Source of the DNA: Paraburkholderia megapolitana
Lineage (GTDB): Bacteria; Pseudomonadota; Gammaproteobacteria; Burkholderiales; Burkholderiaceae
Assembly (NCBI RefSeq): GCF_007556815.1
Contig: NZ_CP041743.1
Location: forward strand, 2,267,001 to 2,331,000
Direction of reading: 5' to 3'
Length of the DNA: 64,000 nucleotides
Made by a program: the position numbers and the translations under genes. The notes below the pieces were generated by a model, which worked only from the letters and a program-made list of their open reading frames with translations, did not search any database and was not told the origin of the DNA. Below are positions 8,057 through 16,130 of this stretch, piece after piece (the stretch's first letter is position 1; each line of letters starts with the position of its first letter).

Positions 8057-8611
8057 ATGCGCACAGTGCGTTGGGCATCCGAAGAAGACGACGGCATCGA
8101 GCATCTGACGTTCGATGCACGACCTGAGGGATTTTTCATCGAAAGCACGGTGATCGGGCAGCGCGATGGCCAAACCTACGGCCTTTACTACACCGTCCGA
8201 TGCGATCCGCTATGGCGGGTGACGTACGCGTTTTTGAAAGTCGCAGGCGGCGGCGAACTCGAACTGCACGCCGACGGCGCAGGTCACTGGCGCGACGGAC
8301 ACGGTCTGACGTTAAACGCGCTCGATGGCTGCATCGATATCGACATCACCGTGACGCCGTTCACCAACACGCTGCCAATTCGCCGGTTGCAACTCGCGGA
8401 GGGCGAGCGTCAGACCATAGCAGTGGCCTATATCGCCGCGCCGGAGCTGCAGGTGACGCGTGTCGATCAGGCGTACACGTGTATCGAGCGGGATCGCGAG
8501 TATCGCTACGAAGGTTTGCTGAGTGGATTCACGACCCATCTGAAAGTCGACGACGACGGTCTCGTCGTCGACTACCCGACGATGGTCAGGCGCCTGCCGC
8601 CTGTGCGTTGA
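8057..8611 (+). CDS. Putative glycolipid-binding protein (DUF1089 family)
   Basis: A 184-residue protein resembling the putative glycolipid-binding family PF06475: MRTVRWASEEDDGIEHL at the start, an all-beta pattern, and the late TPFTNTLPIRRL and LVVDYPTMVRRL segments. The start at 8057 is preferred because a strong AAGGAGG (8043-8049) precedes it; the upstream in-frame ATGs have no such site. Its last 26 bp overlap the convergent alpha/beta hydrolase gene. The biochemical role is not established. Confidence 0.72.
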   Translation: MRTVRWASEEDDGIEHLTFDARPEGFFIESTVIGQRDGQTYGLYYTVRCDPLWRVTYAFLKVAGGGELELHADGAGHWRDGHGLTLNALDGCIDIDITVTPFTNTLPIRRLQLAEGERQTIAVAYIAAPELQVTRVDQAYTCIERDREYRYEGLLSGFTTHLKVDDDGLVVDYPTMVRRLPPVR

Positions 8612-9554
8612 TAGCGTTGCCGCCACCAGGCGTTGCGCTGCGAACAGTATCGACAACACCAACCGCGCCATCCATCTGCGCATGTTGCGCAACGAAACTA
8701 TCGATATCCGCGGCGATCAGCAACGGATCGCGCAGCACCACCCAATGGCTCGCATCGATCTCAGTGCGCACATAGGGCCCAAGCCAGCGCTCGAGTCCGA
8801 GCGAAAGCGGCGGTCCGACATAGCGGTCGCGCATCGGCACGATGAACTGCACCGGCGTATGCGCATGCCGTGCGCGCGGATGCAGCAGACGGTCGATGAA
8901 ATTCGCGCGATACAGGTTGATGCCGTTGAGCGCGTTGCGCAGTTGCGCGGGGTCGCGCTCGGGGCGTACGCGTTCCGTCACGCGCAGCCACAGCGGCCAG
9001 CTGCGCGCGCCGCCCAGGCGCCACACCAGTTCCGGAATGAGCGGCAGGTGAAAGAAGAAGATGTACCAGGACTTCAGTATCTGCTTGAGCCTGCTGCCTG
9101 ACCCCGCCTGTGCGGCCTTCTGGTCGCGATCGCCGCGCAGGCCCAACGCCGCGTGGTCGAGGCACGGTCCCGAGATCGACGTGTAGGACGCAATACGCCC
9201 CTGGAACCCCGGGTCCGTGACCGCTTCCCAGCACTGGATCGAGCCCCAGTCGTGACCGACCAGATGGAACGGCCGCGTGCCGCAGGTCGCCGCGGTGACG
9301 GCGGCGAGATCGGCGGCGAGGCGTTCGAGCCGGTAGCCCGAGCGTGCGGCGGGCGCCTCCGATGCACCGGCACCGCGCACGTCGTAAGAGATCACGCGAT
9401 AGCGCGAATCGAGTTGCGCGCGCACCGGTTCCCACACTGTGGCCGAATCCGGATAGCCGTGCACGAGCACGATCGGTGTGGCGTCACGCGGGCCGCTGAC
9501 ATAGACGGCGAGCCGCACGTCGCCCGCGTCGACGACGAGCGTGTCGCGAATCAT
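8586..9554 (-). CDS. Alpha/beta hydrolase (esterase/epoxide-hydrolase-like)
   Basis: A 322-residue alpha/beta hydrolase. VLVHGYPDSATVW (residues about 29-41) gives the oxyanion-hole HGYPD motif. HLVGHDWGS places Asp as nucleophile, as in epoxide hydrolases and dehalogenases rather than Ser esterases. IDASHWVVLRDP supplies the catalytic His. It is the last gene of a four-gene operon and its ATG overlaps the end of the preceding PF10118 gene by four bases. In this context it would hydrolyse an ester, lactone or epoxide derived from the monooxygenase step. Confidence 0.87.
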   Translation of the reverse strand: MIRDTLVVDAGDVRLAVYVSGPRDATPIVLVHGYPDSATVWEPVRAQLDSRYRVISYDVRGAGASEAPAARSGYRLERLAADLAAVTAATCGTRPFHLVGHDWGSIQCWEAVTDPGFQGRIASYTSISGPCLDHAALGLRGDRDQKAAQAGSGSRLKQILKSWYIFFFHLPLIPELVWRLGGARSWPLWLRVTERVRPERDPAQLRNALNGINLYRANFIDRLLHPRARHAHTPVQFIVPMRDRYVGPPLSLGLERWLGPYVRTEIDASHWVVLRDPLLIAADIDSFVAQHAQMDGAVGVVDTVRSATPGGGNAINAQAAGA

Positions 9555-10429
9555 GCTGCGGCTCGCACGCCGCGGCGCGACGCCTTCAGCGCGGGGTTCC
9601 CCGCGTTGGAGGCCTCGACAGCAGCGACCAGTCCATCGATACGCGACAGTTGCGCGCGATTATCGTGATCCCACGGATGGAAACCCGGCTTGAAGAAGCG
9701 CAACCATTCGAGTGCGATACGCGGAAACACGCCATGACGCGGACCGTACAGAAACTTGACGACTTCCCACATGCCGCGCAGATGGCCGCCGCGCTTGCGG
9801 TCGGCGAATATCAGCCGCACGTGGTAGTCGAACACGATCAGCCAGAACACGACGGTGGTGGCCAGCATCGTGCCGGTACGCACCAGATAGCGCGCCGGGC
9901 CCGGTTTGACGACGGTATTCCAGACGTCGTACGAAACAGCCTTGTGCTCGGTTTCTTCGAGCGCGTGCCACGTCCACATCTGCGCATAACCCTCGACTGA
10001 TCCGGCGATGCGCGTTTCGTCTTCGAGCAGCAACCCCGCAAGCATCGCCGTGTAGTGTTCGAGCGCGATGGTCATCGCGAGCTGGAACGACGGCGGCAGT
10101 ATCTTGCGGTTGAAGTTGAGGAACGCCGCGAGCTTGTTGTCGAGCTTGTGCGCAGGCAACCCGGCCGCTTGCAGCAGGTCGTTGTATTCGATGTGCTCGC
10201 GCGTATGCATCGCTTCCTGACCGATGAAGCCGAGCACCTGCTTCTTCAGCACAGGGTCGGTGATCTGGTCGCGGTAGTAGCGCACGCTGTCCATGAAGAA
10301 GCGCTCGCCGGCCGGAAACAGCAGCGACAGCGCGTTGAAGTAGTGCGTCACGTGCGAACCGAATGCGTGCCAGTCGGAGGCCCGTTCAGGCGGCAGTGCG
10401 AACCGCAGGTCGCGGCGAATCGGAATCAT
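9551..10429 (-). CDS. PF10118-type metal-dependent hydrolase
   Basis: A 292-residue member of the predicted metal-dependent hydrolase family PF10118. The start MIPIRRDLRFALPPERASDW (ATG 10427-10429) is preceded by GGAGCACAACG. Glu/His motifs recur: FIGQEAMHTREHIEYN, ALEHYTAMLAG and WHALEETEHKAVSYDVW. This spacing looks like a ferritin-like di-metal site, so an oxidoreductase role is as plausible as hydrolysis. A hydrophobic segment (TTVVFWLIVFDYHV) follows. Genes of this family often accompany BVMO and SDR genes, as here. Substrate unknown. Confidence 0.8.
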   Translation of the reverse strand: MIPIRRDLRFALPPERASDWHAFGSHVTHYFNALSLLFPAGERFFMDSVRYYRDQITDPVLKKQVLGFIGQEAMHTREHIEYNDLLQAAGLPAHKLDNKLAAFLNFNRKILPPSFQLAMTIALEHYTAMLAGLLLEDETRIAGSVEGYAQMWTWHALEETEHKAVSYDVWNTVVKPGPARYLVRTGTMLATTVVFWLIVFDYHVRLIFADRKRGGHLRGMWEVVKFLYGPRHGVFPRIALEWLRFFKPGFHPWDHDNRAQLSRIDGLVAAVEASNAGNPALKASRRGVRAAA

Positions 10430-10499
10430 CGTTGTGCTCCTTGTTACTCTTTGACAGTAGCGTTCTCGTGGTTCAGTGAGCGGCGCCGCTTCGAGCGCA

Positions 10500-11411
10500 T
10501 CATGCGCGCCGGCTTGTCGCCGCCGCATCGCGTGCGAGGGCGCGTTTGTGCGCGATGCGCGCCATGCGGCGCGTCTGCATCACGACCAGCACCTGGTATG
10601 CGGAGGGCAGGATGCGTGCAAGCCAGTCGCCGGCTTTCGCATCGCGACCAATCAGCACGCGGCGCTTGTTCTTGCGTACGCCATCGAGGATCACGCGGGC
10701 CGCTTCGTCCGCGGTCGTGATGAAAAACTTCTCGAAATCGTCCTTGCCCTGCTGCTCGCTCTCGATCATGAAACCGATCATGTTCTTCGAGATGCGGCCC
10801 GACTGCGCGATTCCGGTCTGGATGCCGCCCGGATGCACGGAGGTCGCGGAGACGCCGCAGTTCATCAGATCGAGTTCCTGACGCAGCGATTCGGTGAAGC
10901 CGCGCACCGCGAATTTGGTCGCGTTGTAACCGCTCATGCCGGGCTGCGCGAAGATGCCGAACAGGCTCGACGTATTGACGATGTGCCCCGCGCCCGACGC
11001 CTTCAGATGCGGCAGGAACGCTTTCGTGCCATGCACGACGCCCCAGAAATTGACGCCGACAATCCACTCGAGATCGCTGTATTCCATGCCTTCGATCGTG
11101 CTCGACAGCGCGACGCCCGCATTGTTGAACACGAGATTCACGCGATGGTGTTGCGCAACCGTTTCGGCGGCCCAGTCGAACATCGCGGCGCGATCGGAGA
11201 CGTCGAGCGCGCGGGTCGTGATGCGCAGCGGCGCGCCGACCACCTGCGGTGCGGCGGCCTGCGCGAGTTGCGCCGTTTCCGCGAGGCTCGTCGCGTTGCG
11301 GTCCGCCAGCGAGAGGTGGCAACCTTCGCGGGCGAGGGCGATCGCGAGCGAGCGGCCCATGCCTGAGCCCGCACCGGTAATCGCGGCCACTCTGTCGGTG
11401 AAATTCTTCAT
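10500..11411 (-). CDS. SDR family NAD(P)-dependent oxidoreductase
   Basis: A 303-residue short-chain dehydrogenase. The cofactor motif is TGAGSGMG near residues 12-19, NNAGVA follows, the catalytic Ser is in NTSS and the YxxxK pair is in YNATK. The C-terminal 60 residues beyond the classical core are basic and hydrophobic, as in SDRs co-encoded with mycobacterial MymA-like monooxygenases. The ATG at 11409-11411 has AGGAGAAAAGCGC before it. It is second in the operon, 92 bp behind the monooxygenase, and probably oxidises a secondary alcohol to the ketone used by that enzyme. Confidence 0.9.
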   Translation of the reverse strand: MKNFTDRVAAITGAGSGMGRSLAIALAREGCHLSLADRNATSLAETAQLAQAAAPQVVGAPLRITTRALDVSDRAAMFDWAAETVAQHHRVNLVFNNAGVALSSTIEGMEYSDLEWIVGVNFWGVVHGTKAFLPHLKASGAGHIVNTSSLFGIFAQPGMSGYNATKFAVRGFTESLRQELDLMNCGVSATSVHPGGIQTGIAQSGRISKNMIGFMIESEQQGKDDFEKFFITTADEAARVILDGVRKNKRRVLIGRDAKAGDWLARILPSAYQVLVVMQTRRMARIAHKRALARDAAATSRRA

Positions 11412-11503
11412 GCGCTTTTCTCCTGTCTCTCTCGATGCTTTGTCGTTTTCAATGCGTTTGCGTTGCGTTTCGATATCCGGAATGCGTTTGCCGTGCCGGG
11501 TGT

Positions 11504-13084
11504 TCAGGTCGCTTCCGCGGAGGCCGTCGTGGCGGTTACGCCATTGCGGTCCTGCACCGGGGCGAGCTTTGCATCGTGCGCCGCAGTCGGCGCGTACGCG
11601 TAGTAGTCGCCCATGCTGAAGCTGCTCGTCGCCTGGCGGAAACGCCACGTGAATCCCGGCCACAGTGTCGTGTTCTTGCCGCTGCGCGGATCGAGGTACC
11701 AGCTCGTGCAACCGCCCGTCGACCAGATCGCACGATCGAGCTGCTTCTGGATTTTCTCGTTGTACGCGCGCTCGACCTGCGGTCGCACTTCGACGGCTGC
11801 CGCGCGTTCGGTACGCATTGTCTGCAGCGCGCGCAGGATGTATTCGACCTGCGACTCGATCATGTACACCATCGAGTTATGACCGAGGCCGGTGTTCGGA
11901 CCGACGATCATGAAGAAGTTCGGATAGCCGGGCAGGGTGCTACCGAGATACGCATGCACGCCGTCGCGCCACGTATCGACGATGTCGACGCCGTCGCGAC
12001 CGAGCACGACGCCCCGTGGGAACGGATCGGAGATCTGGAAGCCCGTGCCGTAGATCACGCAGTCCACCGGGTGACGTACGCCGTCATCGGTGACTACAGC
12101 ATCGGACTCGATGCGCGTAATACCGGTCGTCACCACCGACACGTTGGGACGCGAGAGTGCCGGGAAGTAGTCGTTCGAAATCAGCACGCGTTTGCAGCCG
12201 ATCGTGTAGTTCGGCGTGAGCGTCGCGCGCAGTTTCGGATCGGGCACCTGGCGGCGCAGATGCCGCTCGGCGACCTTCTGCACCGTCTTCATCAGCGACG
12301 GATGAATCGCGAAACCGAGCACGCGCGATTCGAGCATCCAGTAGAGGCCCGTGCGCATGATCTTTTGCGTGAACGGCAGATGCTTGAAGAGCCACTGCTC
12401 GATCGGTTTGATCGCGCGGTCGGCCTTCGGCATGATCCACGGCGGCGTGCGCTGGAACAGTTCGAGCTTCGCAACGCTCGGTGCGATCTGCGGCACGAAC
12501 TGGATCGCGCTGGCGCCGGTGCCGATCACTGCAACGCGCTTGCCTTCCAGCGAATACGTGTGGTCCCAGTGCTGCGAGTGGAAGGATTTGCCCGTGAAGT
12601 TCTCGATACCCGGAATGTTCGGCATCGCCGCGCGCGACAGGCCGCCCATGCCCGACACCAGCACGCGCGCCGACCACTGCTGACCGTTTGCGAAGCGCAA
12701 CTGCCAGCGGTGGCTCGCCTCATCGTAGATCGCGCTGACGAGTTCGTGACCGAAGCGCAGATGGCGCTGCACGCCGAAGCGCGTCGTGCATTCTTCCAGA
12801 TACGAGCGGATTTCCGGCTGGCGCGCGAACATCCGCGTCCAGCGCGGGTTCGGTGCAAACGAGAACGAGTAGACGTGTGACTGCACATCGCAGGCGCAGC
12901 CCGGATAGTGATTGTCGCGCCACGTACCGCCGACGGAATCGGCCTTCTCCGCGATCATGAAATCGGTCTGGCCGCTCTGACGCAGCCGGATCGCCATCCC
13001 GAGACCGGCGAAGCCGGAACCGATGATCGCAACGTCGGTATCGATGGACGCCGCGGCGTCCGGAGGCATCGTGCGCGCATTCAT
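11504..13084 (-). CDS. Flavin-containing Baeyer-Villiger-type monooxygenase
   Basis: A 526-residue class B flavoprotein monooxygenase. The FAD-binding GSGFAG is at 22-27, GGTWRDNHYPGCACD is at 52-66 and a second Rossmann GTGASA (NADPH) is at 188-193. The Baeyer-Villiger fingerprint FTGKSFHSQHWD is at 163-174. Such enzymes insert oxygen into ketones to give esters or lactones using FAD and NADPH. It is the first gene of a four-gene operon (SDR, PF10118 protein and alpha/beta hydrolase follow), which suggests an alcohol to ketone to ester to acid route. GGAGACAGACCGG precedes the ATG, and a perfect inverted repeat lies 34 bp upstream. Confidence 0.92.
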   Translation of the reverse strand: MNARTMPPDAAASIDTDVAIIGSGFAGLGMAIRLRQSGQTDFMIAEKADSVGGTWRDNHYPGCACDVQSHVYSFSFAPNPRWTRMFARQPEIRSYLEECTTRFGVQRHLRFGHELVSAIYDEASHRWQLRFANGQQWSARVLVSGMGGLSRAAMPNIPGIENFTGKSFHSQHWDHTYSLEGKRVAVIGTGASAIQFVPQIAPSVAKLELFQRTPPWIMPKADRAIKPIEQWLFKHLPFTQKIMRTGLYWMLESRVLGFAIHPSLMKTVQKVAERHLRRQVPDPKLRATLTPNYTIGCKRVLISNDYFPALSRPNVSVVTTGITRIESDAVVTDDGVRHPVDCVIYGTGFQISDPFPRGVVLGRDGVDIVDTWRDGVHAYLGSTLPGYPNFFMIVGPNTGLGHNSMVYMIESQVEYILRALQTMRTERAAAVEVRPQVERAYNEKIQKQLDRAIWSTGGCTSWYLDPRSGKNTTLWPGFTWRFRQATSSFSMGDYYAYAPTAAHDAKLAPVQDRNGVTATTASAEAT

Positions 13085-13117
13085 CCGGTCTGTCTCCTTT
13101 TTTATCCGCTCATAACT

Positions 13118-13137
13118 GTTACATTGATTGATGTAAC
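13118..13137 (-). promoter_or_regulatory. Perfect inverted repeat upstream of the monooxygenase operon
   Basis: GTTACAT, six bases, then ATGTAAC: a perfect 7-bp inverted repeat centred about 43 bp before the monooxygenase ATG. Its size and position suit a dimeric repressor or activator site. No regulator gene is directly adjacent; the nearest is the MerR gene at 14469-15314. Confidence 0.6.
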
Positions 13138-13212
13138 GATAGAGATGAAGCCCGGATGACGCAAGTCCCTGTTTAGACGGGGGACTCTATGGGGAGGGGG
13201 AGAGCGGCGCCA

Positions 13213-13255
13213 GCCGGCCTTGCCGCGCCCGCAAGGGCGGTGCGGTAAGGCCGGC
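13213..13255. terminator. Large compound stem-loop between operons
   Basis: Two 14-base arms (13213-13226 and 13242-13255) pair with a single mismatch or wobble, and an inner GCCC-GCAA-GGGC hairpin nests inside. It lies 31 bp beyond the stop of the binding-protein gene. There is no T-tract after the stem on the minus strand (the T run lies before it), so it may act as a processing or stability element, or as a rho-assisted end. Confidence 0.5.
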
Positions 13256-13286
13256 AGGAAAAAACGAGGGGGAGTGCGGCGGTGTC

Positions 13287-14303
13287 TTACTGGGCGGCAA
13301 GCCGCGCGTTGGCGCTGCTGTTTTGCCAGACGTTGTCCTTCACGGCGATTTTCTGCGGAATCAGCTTCGCGCCGTAAAACGCATCGGCGACGTGCTGTTG
13401 CGCCCGCGCGATGTCGTCGGTGACGGCCGTCGCGCCGTACGGCACGCGGCGTATCCATTTCTCCACCAGCGCGGCATCGAGCCCGACCTTCGGCGCGATC
13501 AGCGCGGCCGTTTCCGCGGGATGCTGGTTGACCCACAGGCCGCTCGCGCGCAGTTGCACGAGCACCTCGCTGACCACATCGGGATGCTGTTGCGCGAAGT
13601 CGCGGGTGGCTTCGTAGAAGTTGTACGTGAGGCCCGCGGGCGGGAGCGCCGTGTAGTCGGCAAGCGTGCGCGCCTTCAGTGCCTGCTGTGCGGCCGCGTA
13701 GTACGGGTCCCAGATAGCCCATGCATCGACGTCGCCCTTTTCGAAGGCGGCGCGTGCATCGGCGGGCGCCAGATACACCGGACGGATATCGTCGTAGCCG
13801 AGCCCCGCCTGGCGTAATAGCTCGAGCAGCAGATAGTTGGCGCTCGAACCCTTCTGCAAGGCGACGCGCTTGCCCTTCAGATCGGCCAGTTTGCGCAGCG
13901 GCGAATCGGCCTTGACGATCAGCGCTTCGCTGAGCTTGCTACCCGGCTCGGCGCCGACGTACACGAAGCCGACGCCGCCCGCCTGGGCAAACACCGGCGG
14001 CGGTGCGCCGGTATAGCCGAAGTCGATACTGTTCGCGTTCAGCGCTTCGAGCAGTTGCGGGCCCGCGGGAAATTCGAACCATTTAACGCTGTAGCCGAGC
14101 GGTTTGAGCTTCGTTTCAAGCGTGCCTTGTGCTTTCAGAACCGCGAGCAGGCCGGCTTTCTGATAACCGACGCGCAGCACGCGATCGCCGCCGGCGCGAT
14201 TTGTGTTCTGTGCGAATGACGCGCCGGTTGCGCCAAACGACAGCGCGAGCGCAACGGCAGCGAGCGCGAGTCTGCGCCGGTTTCTCGCCGGTTGAGATTT
14301 CAT
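13287..14303 (-). CDS. Aliphatic sulfonate-type ABC transporter substrate-binding protein (SsuA-like)
   Basis: A 338-residue periplasmic binding protein of the SsuA/TauA class. A Sec signal peptide is clear (MKSQPARNRRRLALAAVALAL, cleavage after ASFA near residue 31). The mature part begins with VLRVGYQKAGLLAVLKAQG and contains SIDFGYTGAPPPVFA and KGKRVALQKGSSANYLLLEL, all typical. The start at 14301-14303 is supported by GGAGCTTCCG. No cognate permease or ATPase gene is next to it, so it would have to dock on a transporter encoded elsewhere. The ligand is an alkanesulfonate or sulfate ester by family, not shown by sequence. Confidence 0.88.
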   Translation of the reverse strand: MKSQPARNRRRLALAAVALALSFGATGASFAQNTNRAGGDRVLRVGYQKAGLLAVLKAQGTLETKLKPLGYSVKWFEFPAGPQLLEALNANSIDFGYTGAPPPVFAQAGGVGFVYVGAEPGSKLSEALIVKADSPLRKLADLKGKRVALQKGSSANYLLLELLRQAGLGYDDIRPVYLAPADARAAFEKGDVDAWAIWDPYYAAAQQALKARTLADYTALPPAGLTYNFYEATRDFAQQHPDVVSEVLVQLRASGLWVNQHPAETAALIAPKVGLDAALVEKWIRRVPYGATAVTDDIARAQQHVADAFYGAKLIPQKIAVKDNVWQNSSANARLAAQ

Positions 14304-14468
14304 CGGAAGCTCCAGGGGTGAATGCGCAGCGGCCACGCGCTGAGCGGTGGCCGTGCGTGGTTGTGCGGTTACGAGGTGCGGGAGATCGTCGCACGCACAC
14401 ACGCCGGCGCAAACCAAGCAATGCAGATTTGGATATGACGCGCGGCAGGGCGCCGCGCGTTAGGCGCG

Positions 14469-15314
14469 CTACTTCTTGCGGCCCTTGGGCGGGTCCGCCG
14501 GTTTGACCTGTGTCACGGAGTCGCCGTCGTGCACGTGGCCCAGCTTCTCCATGATTCCGGCGACGCGGTCGCCGAGATAGTCGCCCGATGCTTCCTCGAG
14601 CGCGCGATTCATCTCGCTTTCGACGAGCACCATGCTGAGCGGACGGATACGCCAGATAGCGTCGACGAGTGCGGGGACATCGGCGGGAGGCGGCAGCGCG
14701 CCGGCCTCGTAGTGGTCCAGCCGGCGAACCACCAGATCGACCAGCGCCTTGGCGATCGCGTTGAAGTGCGGGCGTGACACGCGCAATGCGTCGAGCAGGT
14801 CGGGAGTCGGTACGCCTTCGCGCGCCATCGTCGCCCCGGCAGCGAGCGTGGACGGGCTGCGCGCGACGAACGACAGGCCTTCGCGTTCGAGCAATCCCAG
14901 TTCGATCGCTTTGCCGAGCATCGTCGGCGAAGCCTTGCCGCCGAACAGTTGCATGAGTTCGAGCAACGAGTATTTCTTCGGCCGTTCTTGCGACCAGCTA
15001 CTGCCGATCGCCGTTTCGAGCCCGAGGATCGAGCGCAGGTCGTGGCCTTCGTCGATGGCCTTGATCAGGTCCTGGATGTTCGCGAGCGTGTAGCCGCGTG
15101 CGAGCAAATGGTTGATCAGCTTCAAGCGGGAAACGTGCGTGTCGTCGTACACGCCGACACGACCGCGTTTTTCCGGCGGCGAGAGCAGGCCGCGATCCTG
15201 ATAGGCGCGCACGTTGCGCACGGTGGTGTCGGTCACACGCGCGAGTTCGTCGACGGTGTATTCGTTGCGCGGCGTGGCTGGCGTCGCTACGGCGGGAGAG
15301 GGCGTCTTGGGCAT
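14469..15314 (-). CDS. MerR family transcriptional regulator
   Basis: A 281-residue regulator with an N-terminal MerR winged helix: EYTVDELARVTDTTVRNVRA, then YQDRGLLSPPEKRGRVGVYD and a LLARGYTLANIQDLI segment. The C-terminal effector domain is longer than in metal-responsive MerR proteins and has no Cys cluster, so an organic ligand is more likely. It is upstream of the SsuA-like gene on the same strand and may control it or the monooxygenase operon beyond; neither is proven. Confidence 0.85.
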   Translation of the reverse strand: MPKTPSPAVATPATPRNEYTVDELARVTDTTVRNVRAYQDRGLLSPPEKRGRVGVYDDTHVSRLKLINHLLARGYTLANIQDLIKAIDEGHDLRSILGLETAIGSSWSQERPKKYSLLELMQLFGGKASPTMLGKAIELGLLEREGLSFVARSPSTLAAGATMAREGVPTPDLLDALRVSRPHFNAIAKALVDLVVRRLDHYEAGALPPPADVPALVDAIWRIRPLSMVLVESEMNRALEEASGDYLGDRVAGIMEKLGHVHDGDSVTQVKPADPPKGRKK

Positions 15315-15403
15315 GTCGCGATTTTAACGCGCCACGCCGCGAACCGGGCGCATCCAATAAATAGCTTGCCGGATCGGGCCGTCACCGCGTGGGGTCAGGT
15401 GGC

Positions 15404-15958
15404 TCACGGACGCAGGTCGTCAGGCATGACGTCGCTGCCTTTGCCGAGCGGGCGCTGCATCAGCGTGGTGTCGAGCCAGCGGCCGTGCTTGAAGCCGGCA
15501 CCCTTGATCGTGCCGATCAGTTCGAAGCCGAGGCTTGCGTGCAGCGACAGGGAGCCGCCGCGGCCGCCGTCCGCGATGACCGCGATCATCTGCCGCCAGG
15601 GGCCGGCTTCGCAGCGCTCGATCAGTGCCTGTAGCAACACGCGGCCGAGGCCGCGACCGCGAAAGGCGTCATCGATGTAGATCGAGTCTTCGATCGTGTG
15701 GCGATAGGCCGCGCGCGGGCGGTATGGCGTTGCGTAGCAATAGCCCGCGACCTTGCCGTCGATCTCCGCCACCATGTACGGCAGGCCGCGCTCCAGCACG
15801 GCGGCGCGGCGCGCCCGTAGATCGTCGACGGAAGGAGGTATTTCCTCGAACGAGGCGACGCCTGTCAACACGTGATGCGCGTAGATGGCCTGGATGGCGG
15901 GCAGGTCGGAGTCGGTGGCGTCGCGTAGTTGGGTTGTGTCGGTGGGGAGGGTGAGCAT
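15404..15958 (-). CDS. GNAT family N-acetyltransferase (phosphinothricin acetyltransferase-like)
   Basis: A 184-residue GNAT enzyme transferring acetyl from acetyl-CoA to an amine. The order LRDATDSDLPAIQAIYAHHV, GVASFEEIPPS, AGYCYATPYRPRAAYRHTIE, then the CoA-binding DAFRGRGLGRVLLQALI matches the Pat/YncA (methionine sulfoximine/phosphinothricin) subgroup. The start at 15956-15958 follows the GNAT domain boundary; the longer open frame upstream has no supporting features. Activity on phosphinothricin or on a natural glutamate analogue is inference. Confidence 0.85.
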   Translation of the reverse strand: MLTLPTDTTQLRDATDSDLPAIQAIYAHHVLTGVASFEEIPPSVDDLRARRAAVLERGLPYMVAEIDGKVAGYCYATPYRPRAAYRHTIEDSIYIDDAFRGRGLGRVLLQALIERCEAGPWRQMIAVIADGGRGGSLSLHASLGFELIGTIKGAGFKHGRWLDTTLMQRPLGKGSDVMPDDLRP

Positions 15959-16130
15959 GGGGTGTCGGGTAGAGCGATAGGTCGTGCGCGTCGAAGCGGG
16001 ACAGCGCACACGGCGCAGTAGGAGTTCTGGTTCGGGATTCACTATGCCAGCGTGAGCCAGCGAATTGAAGCAGGTCAAAAATGACGCGCAACGAAAGCGG
16101 CCACATTGCGTGTGTTGTCGGGCAGCGGCA

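Noticed and set aside
11435..12880. 481-codon plus-strand open frame over the monooxygenase gene
   Set aside because: Antisense shadow; the minus strand encodes a protein with full flavin and Baeyer-Villiger motifs.
13118..13137. Inverted repeat considered as the binding site of the MerR protein at 14469
   Set aside because: MerR sites normally lie in the spacer of a promoter; no matching -35/-10 pair was found around it, so the regulator is left unassigned.
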